Shown here piece by piece: positions 33,201 to 42,800 of a stretch of DNA of 64,000 nt (its first letter is position 1; every line of letters starts with the position of its first letter). The translations under genes and the position numbers were made by a program. The stretch lies in the IMG/VR virus record IMGVR_UViG_3300024289_000028, positions 22,154 through 86,153 of that record; one strand, written 5' to 3'. The stretch is from a virus. The notes under the pieces are model-generated. The model was given only the letters and a program-made list of their open reading frames with translations, was not told where the DNA came from and did not search any database.

Positions 33201-34049
33201 TCAATCCCAATCATTACCATTATCGATAGTAACAGGAGCGGTAGCAGGACCACTACCACTACCCCATTGACGAGTCCAACTTGGATTCATACCGTTCATT
33301 TCCAGTATGTCGTCTCTGATGTTCTGGTTACGTTTTTCAATGTTAATGATCCGCACGAATGAATTAGTGACAGCAGCAGTATAATAAGCAAAAGGATTAT
33401 CGGATTTGCTTTCATCAAATTGTAGTCCTATCTGTGTTAGCTGTAAAATAGCCTGCCCTTTCATTTCGTCATTATAGGTATATCCTCTAACGTTGCCTCT
33501 AGTCGCATATCGGTCACATAATTTTAAAAACATTCGAGCTAGATTACTAGTCATTTGGCCGTGGTCTTTGCTAAATGCTCCGGTGTTAATATCACCTTTC
33601 CAGTGGCTTTTTACAACACATATTAGATTACCGTTGGTATCAAATTTCCAATGTTGAAAGGGCGGAAAATTTACTTTTTCATGACCGTCGCTGGTATTTT
33701 TAACGGTCTTTTTTCTTCCTGGAGCAAGAGGAATATGTTCAAAGGTCATAACTCTAAAGACTACATCATTCTTGTCAATTTTTTTATAGTCTATTTCAAA
33801 TTCTTTTGCGGGAATTTTTTTACCTTGCGCTAACATTGCTGCTTCGTGGTTAATTTTTGCTAACCTAGAAGCTCTGTTTCTTTTTGCTTCGGCAATTGTC
33901 CTGATATTAATTTTGGACAAGTTTGGTACAATCATATCATACTCTAAAAATGCTTTATCTGTGCATGAGCAGTATGTATTTTTGCTTAAATGTATCTCTC
34001 TTAGTAAGTCTTTGTTTGTTAGGTACTTAATTTTAGGTACGGTATTCAT
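33201..34049 (-). CDS. 55: Late-transcription sigma factor gp55
   Basis: The N-terminus I-K-Y-L-T-N-K-D-L-L-R-E-I matches the T4 gp55 start (Y-N-Y-V-N-N-K-E-L-L). The C-terminal half has R-G-Y-T-Y-N-D-E-M-K-G-Q-A, F-D-E-S-K-S-D-N-P-F-A-Y-Y and F-V-R-I-I-N-I-E-K-R-N-Q, matching the sigma-2-like core of gp55. It directs host RNA polymerase to late promoters through the TATAAATA-like element. At 282 residues it is about 100 longer than T4's 185, with an insertion around residues 55-140 (G-R-K-K-T-V-K-N and W-K-F-D-T-N-G-N-L region). The ATG follows GGGAG. It heads the operon with gp47 and gp46. Confidence 0.9.
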   Translation of the reverse strand: MNTVPKIKYLTNKDLLREIHLSKNTYCSCTDKAFLEYDMIVPNLSKINIRTIAEAKRNRASRLAKINHEAAMLAQGKKIPAKEFEIDYKKIDKNDVVFRVMTFEHIPLAPGRKKTVKNTSDGHEKVNFPPFQHWKFDTNGNLICVVKSHWKGDINTGAFSKDHGQMTSNLARMFLKLCDRYATRGNVRGYTYNDEMKGQAILQLTQIGLQFDESKSDNPFAYYTAAVTNSFVRIINIEKRNQNIRDDILEMNGMNPSWTRQWGSGSGPATAPVTIDNGNDWD

Positions 34050-34075
34050 TCAGTATATATCTCCCTTTTATTAAT

Positions 34076-34084
34076 ATAATAGCA
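34076..34084 (-). promoter_or_regulatory. Extended -10 sigma-70-like promoter for the gp55 operon
   Basis: The minus strand reads TGC-TATTAT, a TGn extended -10 one base from the TATAAT consensus at one position, 27 nt upstream of the gp55 ATG, with TTGTCA further upstream. This suggests transcription by unmodified host polymerase, before late genes. A T4 middle (MotA-type) box was not seen. Confidence 0.5.
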
Positions 34085-34096
34085 CATTTTGACAAG

Positions 34097-34104
34097 AATA
34101 AATA
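34097..34104 (+). promoter_or_regulatory. Late promoter -10-like box, AATAAATA
   Basis: The plus strand reads AATAAATA, 19 nt upstream of the gp48 ATG. It is back to back with the gp55 promoter, so an early and a late promoter diverge in a 74-nt gap. Confidence 0.6.
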
Positions 34105-34123
34105 GACTAAACGGAGTCTTTTT

Positions 34124-35257
34124 ATGCCATTATCGCTTAATCCATTAGCCCAATTAGTTAACAATGTTTCTCAAAGTATTAGCGGAGCCGCTAACCAAGC
34201 AGGAGCCGGCTTAAACAACATGACCGCTTCTTTATCTAAAACAAATTTAGATTCTGTAACTTCTCGTCTTTCCGGCGGATTAGGCAGCGGATTAAATGGA
34301 GTTACAGCGGGTGTTGGTAATGCAATTGACCAAGGAATGGCAGGCGTTAAAGGATTAACAGGCTCAATTGGAGGCGCCGGCCTTCCAGCATTAGGCGGCA
34401 TAACAGGACAAGCACAAAACTTAGTATCTAAAGTTGGTACGGGTGTTGGTGCTATTAGTAACGTTACTTCTGACATTGCTACCTCTCTTAATAAATTAGG
34501 CGGTGGAAATATTGCTGGCGGACTACTTGGTGTTGCAGGTGCTATTTCCAAAGCCGCTGGACAATTAAACAATATTCTAAGTCTTGCTAGAGGAATAAAC
34601 TTACCGTCAAATGCAGAGTTATTTCAAACACGAGGCGCGGTAGTATCAATGACACCAGTGCCAGGAAATGATTGGCGTGTTAGAATCAACTGCAATTGGG
34701 AATTGTTTAACTCTCCTTTGTTTGACGCAACTCTTAAGGAAACCGGCGGACTCGCTTGGCCATACTTGCCAAACATCACGGTATCTTCAAAGGCAAACTA
34801 CAGCCAATTAGATCCTGTGCATAATATATATCCATTCCAGGCCTATAAGAGTAGTGCTATTGAAGACATTCAAATTAGTGGAGAGTTTTCAGTTGAAACT
34901 GAAAAAGATGCTTACTACTGGATAGCTGCCACCACTTGGTTAAGAACCGTTACTAAAATGTTTTATGGTACAGGACCAAACGTTGGTAATCCGCCTATTA
35001 TTTGTCAACTAACCGGCTATGGAAGTAATGTATTCAACACCGTTCCTGTAGTAATCAAAGCAACAAGTTTTGATTTTAAAGAAGATGTTCAATACATTAA
35101 ATGTCAAACAGATACAATGTCGCAACCAACATGGGTACCGACACTAAGTACTATCTCGGTGACGGTATCGCCAATTTATAACAGAGCAAGACTACGTCAA
35201 TTTAGTTTAGAAGATTTTGCTTCTGGCAATACAGCAAACACAACAGGATTCCTATAA
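34124..35257 (+). CDS. 48: Baseplate tail-tube cap gp48
   Basis: Residues 1-165 are Gly/Ala/Asn-rich low complexity. Residues ~175-365 form a tail-tube-like beta-domain with D-W-R-V-R-I-N-C, then G-G-L-A-W-P-Y-L-P, Y-P-F-Q-A-Y-K-S-S and G-E-F-S-V-E-T-E-K-D-A, the pattern of the T4 gp48/gp54 tube-nucleating proteins. T4 gp48 is 364 residues and this is 377. The order gp48-gp53 followed by gp5 and gp25 fits marine T4-like phages. gp54 is the alternative name for the same role. The N-terminal glycine-rich extension is notable. Confidence 0.8.
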   Translation: MPLSLNPLAQLVNNVSQSISGAANQAGAGLNNMTASLSKTNLDSVTSRLSGGLGSGLNGVTAGVGNAIDQGMAGVKGLTGSIGGAGLPALGGITGQAQNLVSKVGTGVGAISNVTSDIATSLNKLGGGNIAGGLLGVAGAISKAAGQLNNILSLARGINLPSNAELFQTRGAVVSMTPVPGNDWRVRINCNWELFNSPLFDATLKETGGLAWPYLPNITVSSKANYSQLDPVHNIYPFQAYKSSAIEDIQISGEFSVETEKDAYYWIAATTWLRTVTKMFYGTGPNVGNPPIICQLTGYGSNVFNTVPVVIKATSFDFKEDVQYIKCQTDTMSQPTWVPTLSTISVTVSPIYNRARLRQFSLEDFASGNTANTTGFL

Positions 35258-35258
35258 C

Positions 35259-35558
35259 ATGGCAAAGTATAGACAAAGTTCACCTTATTTTCTTACTAAA
35301 CAAAACAATTTGTATCTTGAATTGTTGTCTATCAGACCCATTCCTGCAGAGACTGATGATTTCAAATACAAAATAGAAAATCAATACAAACACAGACCGG
35401 ATTTATTGTCCTATGATTTGTATGGAACACCAAAACTATGGTGGGTTTTTGTTCAAAGAAATATGGATGTTATTAAAGATCCAATATATGATTTTGAACC
35501 CGGAACAGAAATTTATCTTCCAAAAAAAAGCAATCTAGAAAGATTTTTAGGAATATAA
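35259..35558 (+). CDS. 53: Baseplate wedge protein gp53 (99 aa)
   Basis: The ATG at 35259, 1 nt after the gp48 stop, is used because the product then starts MAKYRQSSPYF. The frame upstream overlaps gp48 and is not needed. The sequence contains Y-D-L-Y-G-T-P-K-L-W-W-V-F and D-F-E-P-G-T-E-I-Y-L-P, a LysM-like end typical of gp53. T4 gp53 is 196 residues, so this is short. It joins wedge proteins gp6 and gp25. Confidence 0.85.
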   Translation: MAKYRQSSPYFLTKQNNLYLELLSIRPIPAETDDFKYKIENQYKHRPDLLSYDLYGTPKLWWVFVQRNMDVIKDPIYDFEPGTEIYLPKKSNLERFLGI

Positions 35559-35559
35559 T

Positions 35560-37869
35560 ATGGCTTTAGGATTACGAGACATTGGTCAAGTATTTGGTGC
35601 AGCATTAACTAAACCAGACGGTACAGGAATCGATCCAACTGCAACAGCATCAAACCTTGGACTTGGTTTTGCAAAAACTTCATCAGACATAAAGTTAAGT
35701 TTATTGCAGGGAAAAACACCTGCAGGAACTGATGCCAGAGCAACTATTAGTGCAGGTAGCAAAGAAAATATTAAACCTAAACAACGAGGGTTTGCTAATC
35801 AGTTAGAACAATTTGCATCATATAATGTTTTATGGACGTTGGCATGTTTAAAACCCGAGGAAGCAAATAATCCTTACCTATACAGAAATTCTGCATTCGT
35901 TGAAAAACAAGTTGTATTTTCGTCTGGCGGAAGATATGATCAGGAAAGAGCAGCAACAGCCTACGGAGCCCCTGAATACTTTATTCAAAACTTTTCTATG
36001 GATACCTTAATGACAGGTACTCCTGCTACAGGCTCTTCAAATGCTATTAACTTTACCTTTGAAATTATAGAACCTTACAGCATGGGATTGTTTTTACAGA
36101 GTCTTCAGGTTGCGGCTCTGGCAGCAGGATATCCAAGTTATCTTGAAGAAGCAGTATATTGTTTAAAAATGGAATTTGTAGGATTTGATCAAGATATGAA
36201 ATCCTATGCTTCTATAAAACCAAAATTCTTTTTAATGTTGTTAAAGAAAACAACTTTTAATGTTACAGAATCTGGAAGCACTTATAAATTTGAAGCCATT
36301 GTTTATAATCAAGAAGGATTTTCTGAAACCTACACAGCATTAAAAACTGATATAGCAATCACAGGAAGTACCGTAAAAGAATTATTAGCAGGCAGAGAAA
36401 GAAGTTTAACAACGGTTCTTAATGAGCACGAACAAAAATCTGTTCCTGAATTAAAAACGTACCCAGACAAGTACGAAATACATTTTCCAGAAAATTCATT
36501 TGATCCAATCCCTGGAGTTGGACCAGACGATGCAGACAACAGAGCAGTAATAAACACATCAAATGAACGAGTAATTTCAAAAAGTGCATCTTATGCTAAT
36601 CCAGAGGACGATCCGGCATTTTTTATTTCAAACGCTATAGGCAATGCAAGTTTTAATTTCCAGGCAGACTCAGGAGGAAACTATGTTGCCCCAAAAGCAG
36701 AAGATGCATATGACGAAAGCACAGGAAAAGTTAATAGAGATAAAGTTTCAATAAATGCAAAAGAAAGAACATTTAACTATGCTCAAAAACAATCAATATT
36801 AGAAGTTATTACACAAGCCATTGAAGAATCCGATTATGCAGCTAAGGCATTAAAAGAATCTAATATTGATCCAACTGGTATGATTAATTGGTTTAGAATT
36901 GATGTTCAAACACAGCTTTTGAATTGGGATCCTAAATTTAAAAAATATTCAAAACGTATTATTTTTAGAGTAATGCCATACAAAATTCATAATTCGGTTT
37001 TTACAAATCCTAATGCAGTCCCTTTAGGATATGACCAGTTAGAAGAACAAATAGTTAAACAATACAATTACATCTATACAGGTACAAATAATGATTTATT
37101 AAGATTTGATATACAAATTAATAATTCTTTTTATACCGCAGTTGCATCAAATAGAATTGAAGATGCAGGCCGCCTTGCAAATAAAGATTTACAAACATCA
37201 GGCGATCCGCAACAAAACAAAGCAGAAGTTGAAAAAGGATCGGGAGGAGTAACAGCAGCTAAGAGTCCTACAGGAAGTAGGCCGGTTGCACAGGATGTAA
37301 ATGCTATTAAACTACCGTTTGGCGGTTCTGGAAATTTAACTGATGAACAAGTAGTTGCTAATAATTTTCACAAAGCATTCCTTGAAAGTTCTCAAGCTGA
37401 AATGGTAAAAATTTCAGCAGAAATTATTGGAGATCCTTACTGGATGGTAGATAGCGGCATGGGCGGATATTTTGCAGGCCCAGGAGCCACAGATCAAATT
37501 ACCGAAGACGGGACAGCAAACTATGAAGCAGGTGATACATTCATCTATATGAGATTTAGAACACCGATTGAACCAATGGAAGAAAAAGGAACTTATTTGT
37601 TTGTTGGAGAATCAGATAGTCCCTTTAGCGGCATTTATAAAGTTATTAAATGTCAAAATAATTTTTCTGAAGGATTGTTTAAACAAACACTAGAGTGTAT
37701 TAGAATGCCTCTACAACCTAACGATCTTGATGACAAAGTTGATCCAGATAAACAAAGTACTCTTATGTACAATACAGATAAAGTTAAACCAGAATCGTCA
37801 TCTCCTGTTGACACTGATGATGCCGGTGATGAGGGTGAACCGTCAGATCCACCTACATATTTTGCTTGA
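35560..37869 (+). CDS. Virion structural protein, baseplate hub candidate (769 aa)
   Basis: It lies between gp53 and gp5 where a gp27-like hub protein would fit, but I see no clear gp27 signature. Early motifs include Q-F-A-S-Y-N-V-L-W-T-L-A-C-L and Y-F-I-Q-N-F-S-M-D-T. A middle segment reads F-R-I-D-V-Q-T-Q-L-L-N-W-D and R-I-I-F-R-V-M-P-Y. Toward the end is Y-M-R-F-R-T-P-I-E-P-M, a possible beta-barrel strand set, then an acidic tail. The coding region ends 8 nt before gp5. Structural role inferred from position. Hub function is a hypothesis. Confidence 0.75.
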   Translation: MALGLRDIGQVFGAALTKPDGTGIDPTATASNLGLGFAKTSSDIKLSLLQGKTPAGTDARATISAGSKENIKPKQRGFANQLEQFASYNVLWTLACLKPEEANNPYLYRNSAFVEKQVVFSSGGRYDQERAATAYGAPEYFIQNFSMDTLMTGTPATGSSNAINFTFEIIEPYSMGLFLQSLQVAALAAGYPSYLEEAVYCLKMEFVGFDQDMKSYASIKPKFFLMLLKKTTFNVTESGSTYKFEAIVYNQEGFSETYTALKTDIAITGSTVKELLAGRERSLTTVLNEHEQKSVPELKTYPDKYEIHFPENSFDPIPGVGPDDADNRAVINTSNERVISKSASYANPEDDPAFFISNAIGNASFNFQADSGGNYVAPKAEDAYDESTGKVNRDKVSINAKERTFNYAQKQSILEVITQAIEESDYAAKALKESNIDPTGMINWFRIDVQTQLLNWDPKFKKYSKRIIFRVMPYKIHNSVFTNPNAVPLGYDQLEEQIVKQYNYIYTGTNNDLLRFDIQINNSFYTAVASNRIEDAGRLANKDLQTSGDPQQNKAEVEKGSGGVTAAKSPTGSRPVAQDVNAIKLPFGGSGNLTDEQVVANNFHKAFLESSQAEMVKISAEIIGDPYWMVDSGMGGYFAGPGATDQITEDGTANYEAGDTFIYMRFRTPIEPMEEKGTYLFVGESDSPFSGIYKVIKCQNNFSEGLFKQTLECIRMPLQPNDLDDKVDPDKQSTLMYNTDKVKPESSSPVDTDDAGDEGEPSDPPTYFA

Positions 37870-37877
37870 GGTAATAA

Positions 37878-39380
37878 ATGGCAGAGTCAGTTAGAAAACC
37901 GCAGAATCAAAAATCTAGTCAAGGCATAGGCAACGGCCCTTATCTTGCTAAGGTGGTAAGCCATCTTGATCCTTCTTTTATGTCGGGATTAGAAGTTACA
38001 CTACTTAGAGATTCTGCAAACGAAATTGGTGACGAAAGCCAAACATATCCTGTAAAATACTTAACACCATTTTATGGAAGTACTGCCTACGAATTTATGG
38101 GCAAAAACACCGGCAATGCAGATGCCTATCACGATACACAAAAATCCTACGGCATGTGGTTTACCCCACCGGATATTGGCGTAACCGTAATGGTTATATT
38201 TGTAGATGGCAATCCTTCTGAAGGATATTTTATTGGTTGTGTTCCTAGCCGTTTTGCCAATAACATGATTCCAGCAATCGGCGGTACTGATGTGGTAGAT
38301 ATTTCGTCTACAGATAAATCTAAGTATTCAACTAGTATGCCGTTACCAGTTGCAGAAGTCAATAGAAAAGCCAACGATCTAACTAAAAGTACTGCGGTAG
38401 ACAAGATTAAAAAACCAGTGCATCCTATGGCAGATAGATTTTTAGAACAAGGGTTAATTGAAGATGATGCACGAGGAGTAACTACATCTACCGTAAGACG
38501 AAATGTACCAAATATGGTTTTTGGTATTTTAACTCCAGGTCCATTAGATCAAAGAGACGGTGCTAAAAAATCAAATATTGGTAGAAAAGATTCTGCAACA
38601 ATATCTCCGGTTCCGGTAGGCCGACTAGGAGGAACACAATTAGTATTTGACGACGGCGATGACAGATATTACCGAAAAACTTCTGCAGGTGAAGGAGGAG
38701 TTGAATATCTCGAAGGAAATAAGGGAGATAAAAATATTCCTTATAACGAATACTTTAGGGTACGTACAAGAACAGGCCATCAGTTGTTGATGCACAATTC
38801 CGAAGATTTGATTTATATTGGTAATGCTAGAGGAACAGCCTGGGTTGAATTAACCAGCAATGGAAAAATAGATATCTATGCTCAAGATAGCATTAGTATT
38901 CACTCTGAACAAGATTTAAACATTCGTGCTGATAGAGATATTAATTTAGAAGCAGGAAGAAACTTTAATGTTAGAAGTGTATTAGGAGCAGTTCATATTG
39001 ATGCAACTACTAATTTAGAATTAGTTGTTGGAGCTAACGGATATCTAACAACAGCAGGAAGTATTCATTTAAATGCAACCGGCGATGCAAACATTACAGC
39101 AGCAGGAAACAGCAATATAAAAAGTGCTCACCACTTTGAAACTGCAAGTGCTATTGACATGAACGGTCCAGCTGCAACACCTGCTACAAAAGCATTGCCG
39201 TTAACTTTAAATGACAATTTAGTAACAGACGGAACACTTGATTGGGCTAAAACAAAATATATTAAACCTGATCCTGTTAAAAGTATTATGAAACGTATAC
39301 CAATGCACGAACCGTGGCCTTTGCATGAAAATCAAGCGCCACAATTTGTTACTCCGGATAACACGGATAGGGATGCTTAA
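37878..39380 (+). CDS. 5: Baseplate central spike/hub gp5, without lysozyme domain
   Basis: Residues ~18-125 form an OB-fold like T4 gp5N (Y-L-A-K-V-V-S-H-L-D-P, M-W-F-T-P-P-D-I-G-V, Y-F-I-G-C-V-P). Residues ~295-430 hold the C-terminal beta-helix: R-T-R-T-G-H-Q-L-L-M-H, then repeats such as I-D-I-Y-A-Q-D-S-I and L-N-I-R-A-D-R-D-I, ending I-D-M-N-G-P. The ~170 residues between are Lys/Asp-rich linker with no lysozyme catalytic Glu context or fold. T4 gp5 is 575 residues and has that domain. A tail-associated lytic activity could instead come from the GH19 domain of the tape-measure protein. Confidence 0.9.
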   Translation: MAESVRKPQNQKSSQGIGNGPYLAKVVSHLDPSFMSGLEVTLLRDSANEIGDESQTYPVKYLTPFYGSTAYEFMGKNTGNADAYHDTQKSYGMWFTPPDIGVTVMVIFVDGNPSEGYFIGCVPSRFANNMIPAIGGTDVVDISSTDKSKYSTSMPLPVAEVNRKANDLTKSTAVDKIKKPVHPMADRFLEQGLIEDDARGVTTSTVRRNVPNMVFGILTPGPLDQRDGAKKSNIGRKDSATISPVPVGRLGGTQLVFDDGDDRYYRKTSAGEGGVEYLEGNKGDKNIPYNEYFRVRTRTGHQLLMHNSEDLIYIGNARGTAWVELTSNGKIDIYAQDSISIHSEQDLNIRADRDINLEAGRNFNVRSVLGAVHIDATTNLELVVGANGYLTTAGSIHLNATGDANITAAGNSNIKSAHHFETASAIDMNGPAATPATKALPLTLNDNLVTDGTLDWAKTKYIKPDPVKSIMKRIPMHEPWPLHENQAPQFVTPDNTDRDA

Positions 39381-39382
39381 TT

Positions 39383-39820
39383 ATGGCAAAATTATATAAT
39401 CAAAAAACGGTTGCAAGTAATATAGCATCTGTTGGAAATCAAAATATTACAGAATTTACCTATAAAGGTTTTTGTTCAGCAGAAACAAAAAAAGGATATA
39501 AACTCTATGACATCGATCTTGTTAAACAAGATCTAATTAATCATTTTTACATTCGTAAGGGCGAAAAGTTAGAAAACCCAGAATTTGGTACGGTCATTTG
39601 GGATTTATTATTTGAACAATTTACAGAAGAAGTAAAAAAATTAATTGCTAAAGACGTTGAAGAAATTATTAACTACGACCCTAGAATTGCTGTTAATTCA
39701 GTAATTGTCGATAGCACAGATCAAGGAATTCGAATAGAAGCAGAGTTAGTATATCTGCCTTTTAATGTTAGCGAGCGTATGACTTTTGACTTTGACAAGT
39801 TAAATTACTCAGTTAACTGA
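39383..39820 (+). CDS. 25: Baseplate wedge gp25
   Basis: A 145-residue protein (T4 gp25: 132). R-K-G-E-K-L-E-N-P-E-F-G-T and W-D-L-L-F-E-Q-F match the GPW/gp25 family, and I-N-Y-D-P-R-I-A-V near residue 100 completes it. It forms the inner wedge core with gp6 and gp53. The ATG is 2 nt after the gp5 stop. Confidence 0.93.
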   Translation: MAKLYNQKTVASNIASVGNQNITEFTYKGFCSAETKKGYKLYDIDLVKQDLINHFYIRKGEKLENPEFGTVIWDLLFEQFTEEVKKLIAKDVEEIINYDPRIAVNSVIVDSTDQGIRIEAELVYLPFNVSERMTFDFDKLNYSVN

Positions 39821-39836
39821 CCAGTTTATTTTCCGC

Positions 39837-39844
39837 GATAAATA
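39837..39844 (+). promoter_or_regulatory. Late promoter -10-like box, GATAAATA
   Basis: The plus strand reads GATAAATA between gp25 and gp6, 17 nt upstream of the gp6 ATG. Likely boosts gp6 and the giant gene. Confidence 0.6.
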
Positions 39845-39861
39845 TTGAATAGGACTATAAA

Positions 39862-42800
39862 ATGACAGCTACATCAAGACAAAATAACTTAATTCTCAAC
39901 GAAGACTGGACTAGAATTTATCAGACATTTAAAAATGCTGACTTCAAATCCTACGACTTTGAAAATCTTCGCAGGGTCATTATTGAATATATTCGCGAAA
40001 ATTATCCTGAAGATTTTAATGATTATATTGAATCAAGCGAATACTTAGCTTTAATTGACGCCATTGCATTTTTAGGACAGAGTTTAAGTTTCCGTATTGA
40101 CTTAGCTAGTCGTGAAAATTTTATTGAACTAGCAGAGCGTAAAGAAAGTGTTTTAAAACTTGCTAGGATGTTGAGTTATACTCCTAAAAGAAATATTCCG
40201 TCAAAGGGATTGTTAAAATTTGACACCATATCAACAACTGAAGATATTGTTGATAGTAACGGAAAAAATTTATCTAAACAAATTATCATCTGGAACGATC
40301 CTACTAATTCAAATTGGAGCGAGCAATTCCTATTGGTCCTTAATGCAGCTATGGCAGACAATACAGAGTTTGGCCGAAGCCAAGGATCTGGTACTATTGA
40401 CGGTATTAGAACAGAACAATATAGATTAAGAACATCTAACAGAGATATTCCATTATACACATTTAGTAAAAATGTTGCAGGAAGAAGAATGTCTTTCGAG
40501 CTTGTTAGCACAACCTTTAAAGGCAAAGAAGAAATTTATGAAGAAGCACCTACGCCTGCTAATCAACTAGGATTTATATATAAAAATGACAATAAAGGAC
40601 CAGCAAGTTTAAACAATGGTTTCTTCTTAATGTTTAAACAAGGTAGTTTAGAATTAGCAGATTTCTCAATCGCAGTTCCTACGACAAATGAAAAAGTTTC
40701 TATTGACGCCGAAGGAATTAATAACAACGATATTTGGTTATATTCTTTAAACTCTGTTGGAGCACAAACAACAGAATGGTTGCAAGTTCCAAATTTAATT
40801 GGAAACAATATTGCTTATAATAGTTTGGTCAATCAGGTCAAGAACATTTATTCTGTTGTAACTAAAGACAAAGACAAAGTTGATTTATTATTCTCAGACG
40901 GAGTATACGGAAACTTACCTCAAGGTAATTTTAGAATTTATTATCGTGTTTCAAATGGTTTGAGTTACTCTATAACTCCTAGCGACATGCGAGGAATCAG
41001 CATATCTATACCTTATGTTAATAAATTAGGATCAGCTCATACATTAACAATTAGTATGAGTTTAAAATATACCGTATCGTCCTCAACTCCAAGTGAAAGT
41101 ATTGATAGTATTCGTGCAAATGCACCAGCATCTTATTATACACAAAACAGAATGATCACAGGCGAAGATTATAATCTTGCGCCTTTAACCAGCAGTCAAG
41201 ATATTCTTAAAGTTAAAGCAATTAATAGAACATCGAGCGGTATTAGCAGAAATTTTGATATTATTGATGCCAGCGGAAAATATTCAAGTATTGATGTATT
41301 CGCTGACGACGGTTTAATTTATAAAAACGAAGTTGAGACAACATTAGGGTTTAAATTTACAAATAAGATTGAAATTTATAACTTTATTAGAAATACTATT
41401 GAGCCATTAATTGACAGCACTGATGTTTTTAATTTTTATATAACAAAATATACAAAAATTTTGTTTACGGATCCAACATCGGTTTGGAATTCAGTAACCA
41501 CATCAACTAATAGTTCAACAGGATATTTTATTAGTGGAGTTGACTCGTCATTATTAAAAACAGGTGTTTATACAAATAATACTTTGAAATATCTTTTACC
41601 TGATTCAATAGTTAAATTTGTTCCGCCCGCCGGCAAAGCATTTAAAAACGGAAAACTTGTTACTCAAGATTTAACAGATCCTTTACAAAAATCATATATT
41701 TGGTCTAAGGTTGTTAGAGTTGTTGGTGACGGTACAAATGCGGGCCGTGGAGTATTAAGTACAGGCCTAGGCCCAATTACATTTAGTGATAATATTCCTT
41801 CGGGTTCGGTAGCTTTTCAAATAGTACCAAAGTGGGTTTCAAATTTACCTAATGCATTTGAAACTGAAATGGCAAACCTTGCATTTTCAAATTTAAACTT
41901 TGGTTTGCGATACGATATTGAATCTGCCGCCTGGAAAATTATTACAGCCGCAAATCTAGATTTAATCAATAGTTTTAGTCTTGGTAAAGCAGGCGACACA
42001 TCAAACTCTGGAATTGATTCTTCATGGATCATAGCGTTTGTTAAAGAACCAGACAAGTATGTTGTCCACGTTAGAAGCATGGAATATATTTTTGCTAGTA
42101 TTAGAAAAAATCGTTTCTATTTTGATTCAAATCAAAAAATCTACGATAGCAAAACAAACAAGGTTGTTAAAGATCAAATCAAGGTATTAGGAATTAATAC
42201 CGACAACGGTCTTTTAGATTATCTAAAACAAGATCTTGTTTTTGAAATTAGTGATAGTATTCGTTTTGAAGATGGATATCAAAGCACCGATGCAATTAAA
42301 ATTGCGTTTGCTGATTCTGACGACGACGGAGTTATTGATGACCCAGACGAGTTTATTAGAATTGTTGGAGAAGATTCAGCAAATAAATTTTTGTTTTTCC
42401 AAGAAACGGTCGACGACACCGGAGCAAAAATATTTCAATATTTCGATAATACAAACAATGACATTGTATTAGCGGCTAAAGAAATTGACGTCAAGGTTAC
42501 AGATTATACCGATGGCCAACTTGTATATTTTTATGACATTGCTGAAGATGTTGTAAAAATGGTTGATAGAACAACAAATACATTTGTTCTTCAAAGTAAT
42601 TTTAGAGCAAACATTGGTAGGGCTGGAATTAAATTCCAATATCTGCACCATGCAAATGTTGACCGCCGTATCGATCCAAGCGTAAGTAATATTATTGATG
42701 TGTATCTATTAACACGTTCTTATGACACAGATTTTAGAAATTACTTGCAAGGTGTGTTAACAAAAATGCCCGAACCGCCAACAACAGAAAGTTTAAGAAT

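Noticed and set aside
38268-38760. Lysozyme domain in the middle of gp5
   Set aside because: The segment is polar linker without a recognisable lysozyme pattern.
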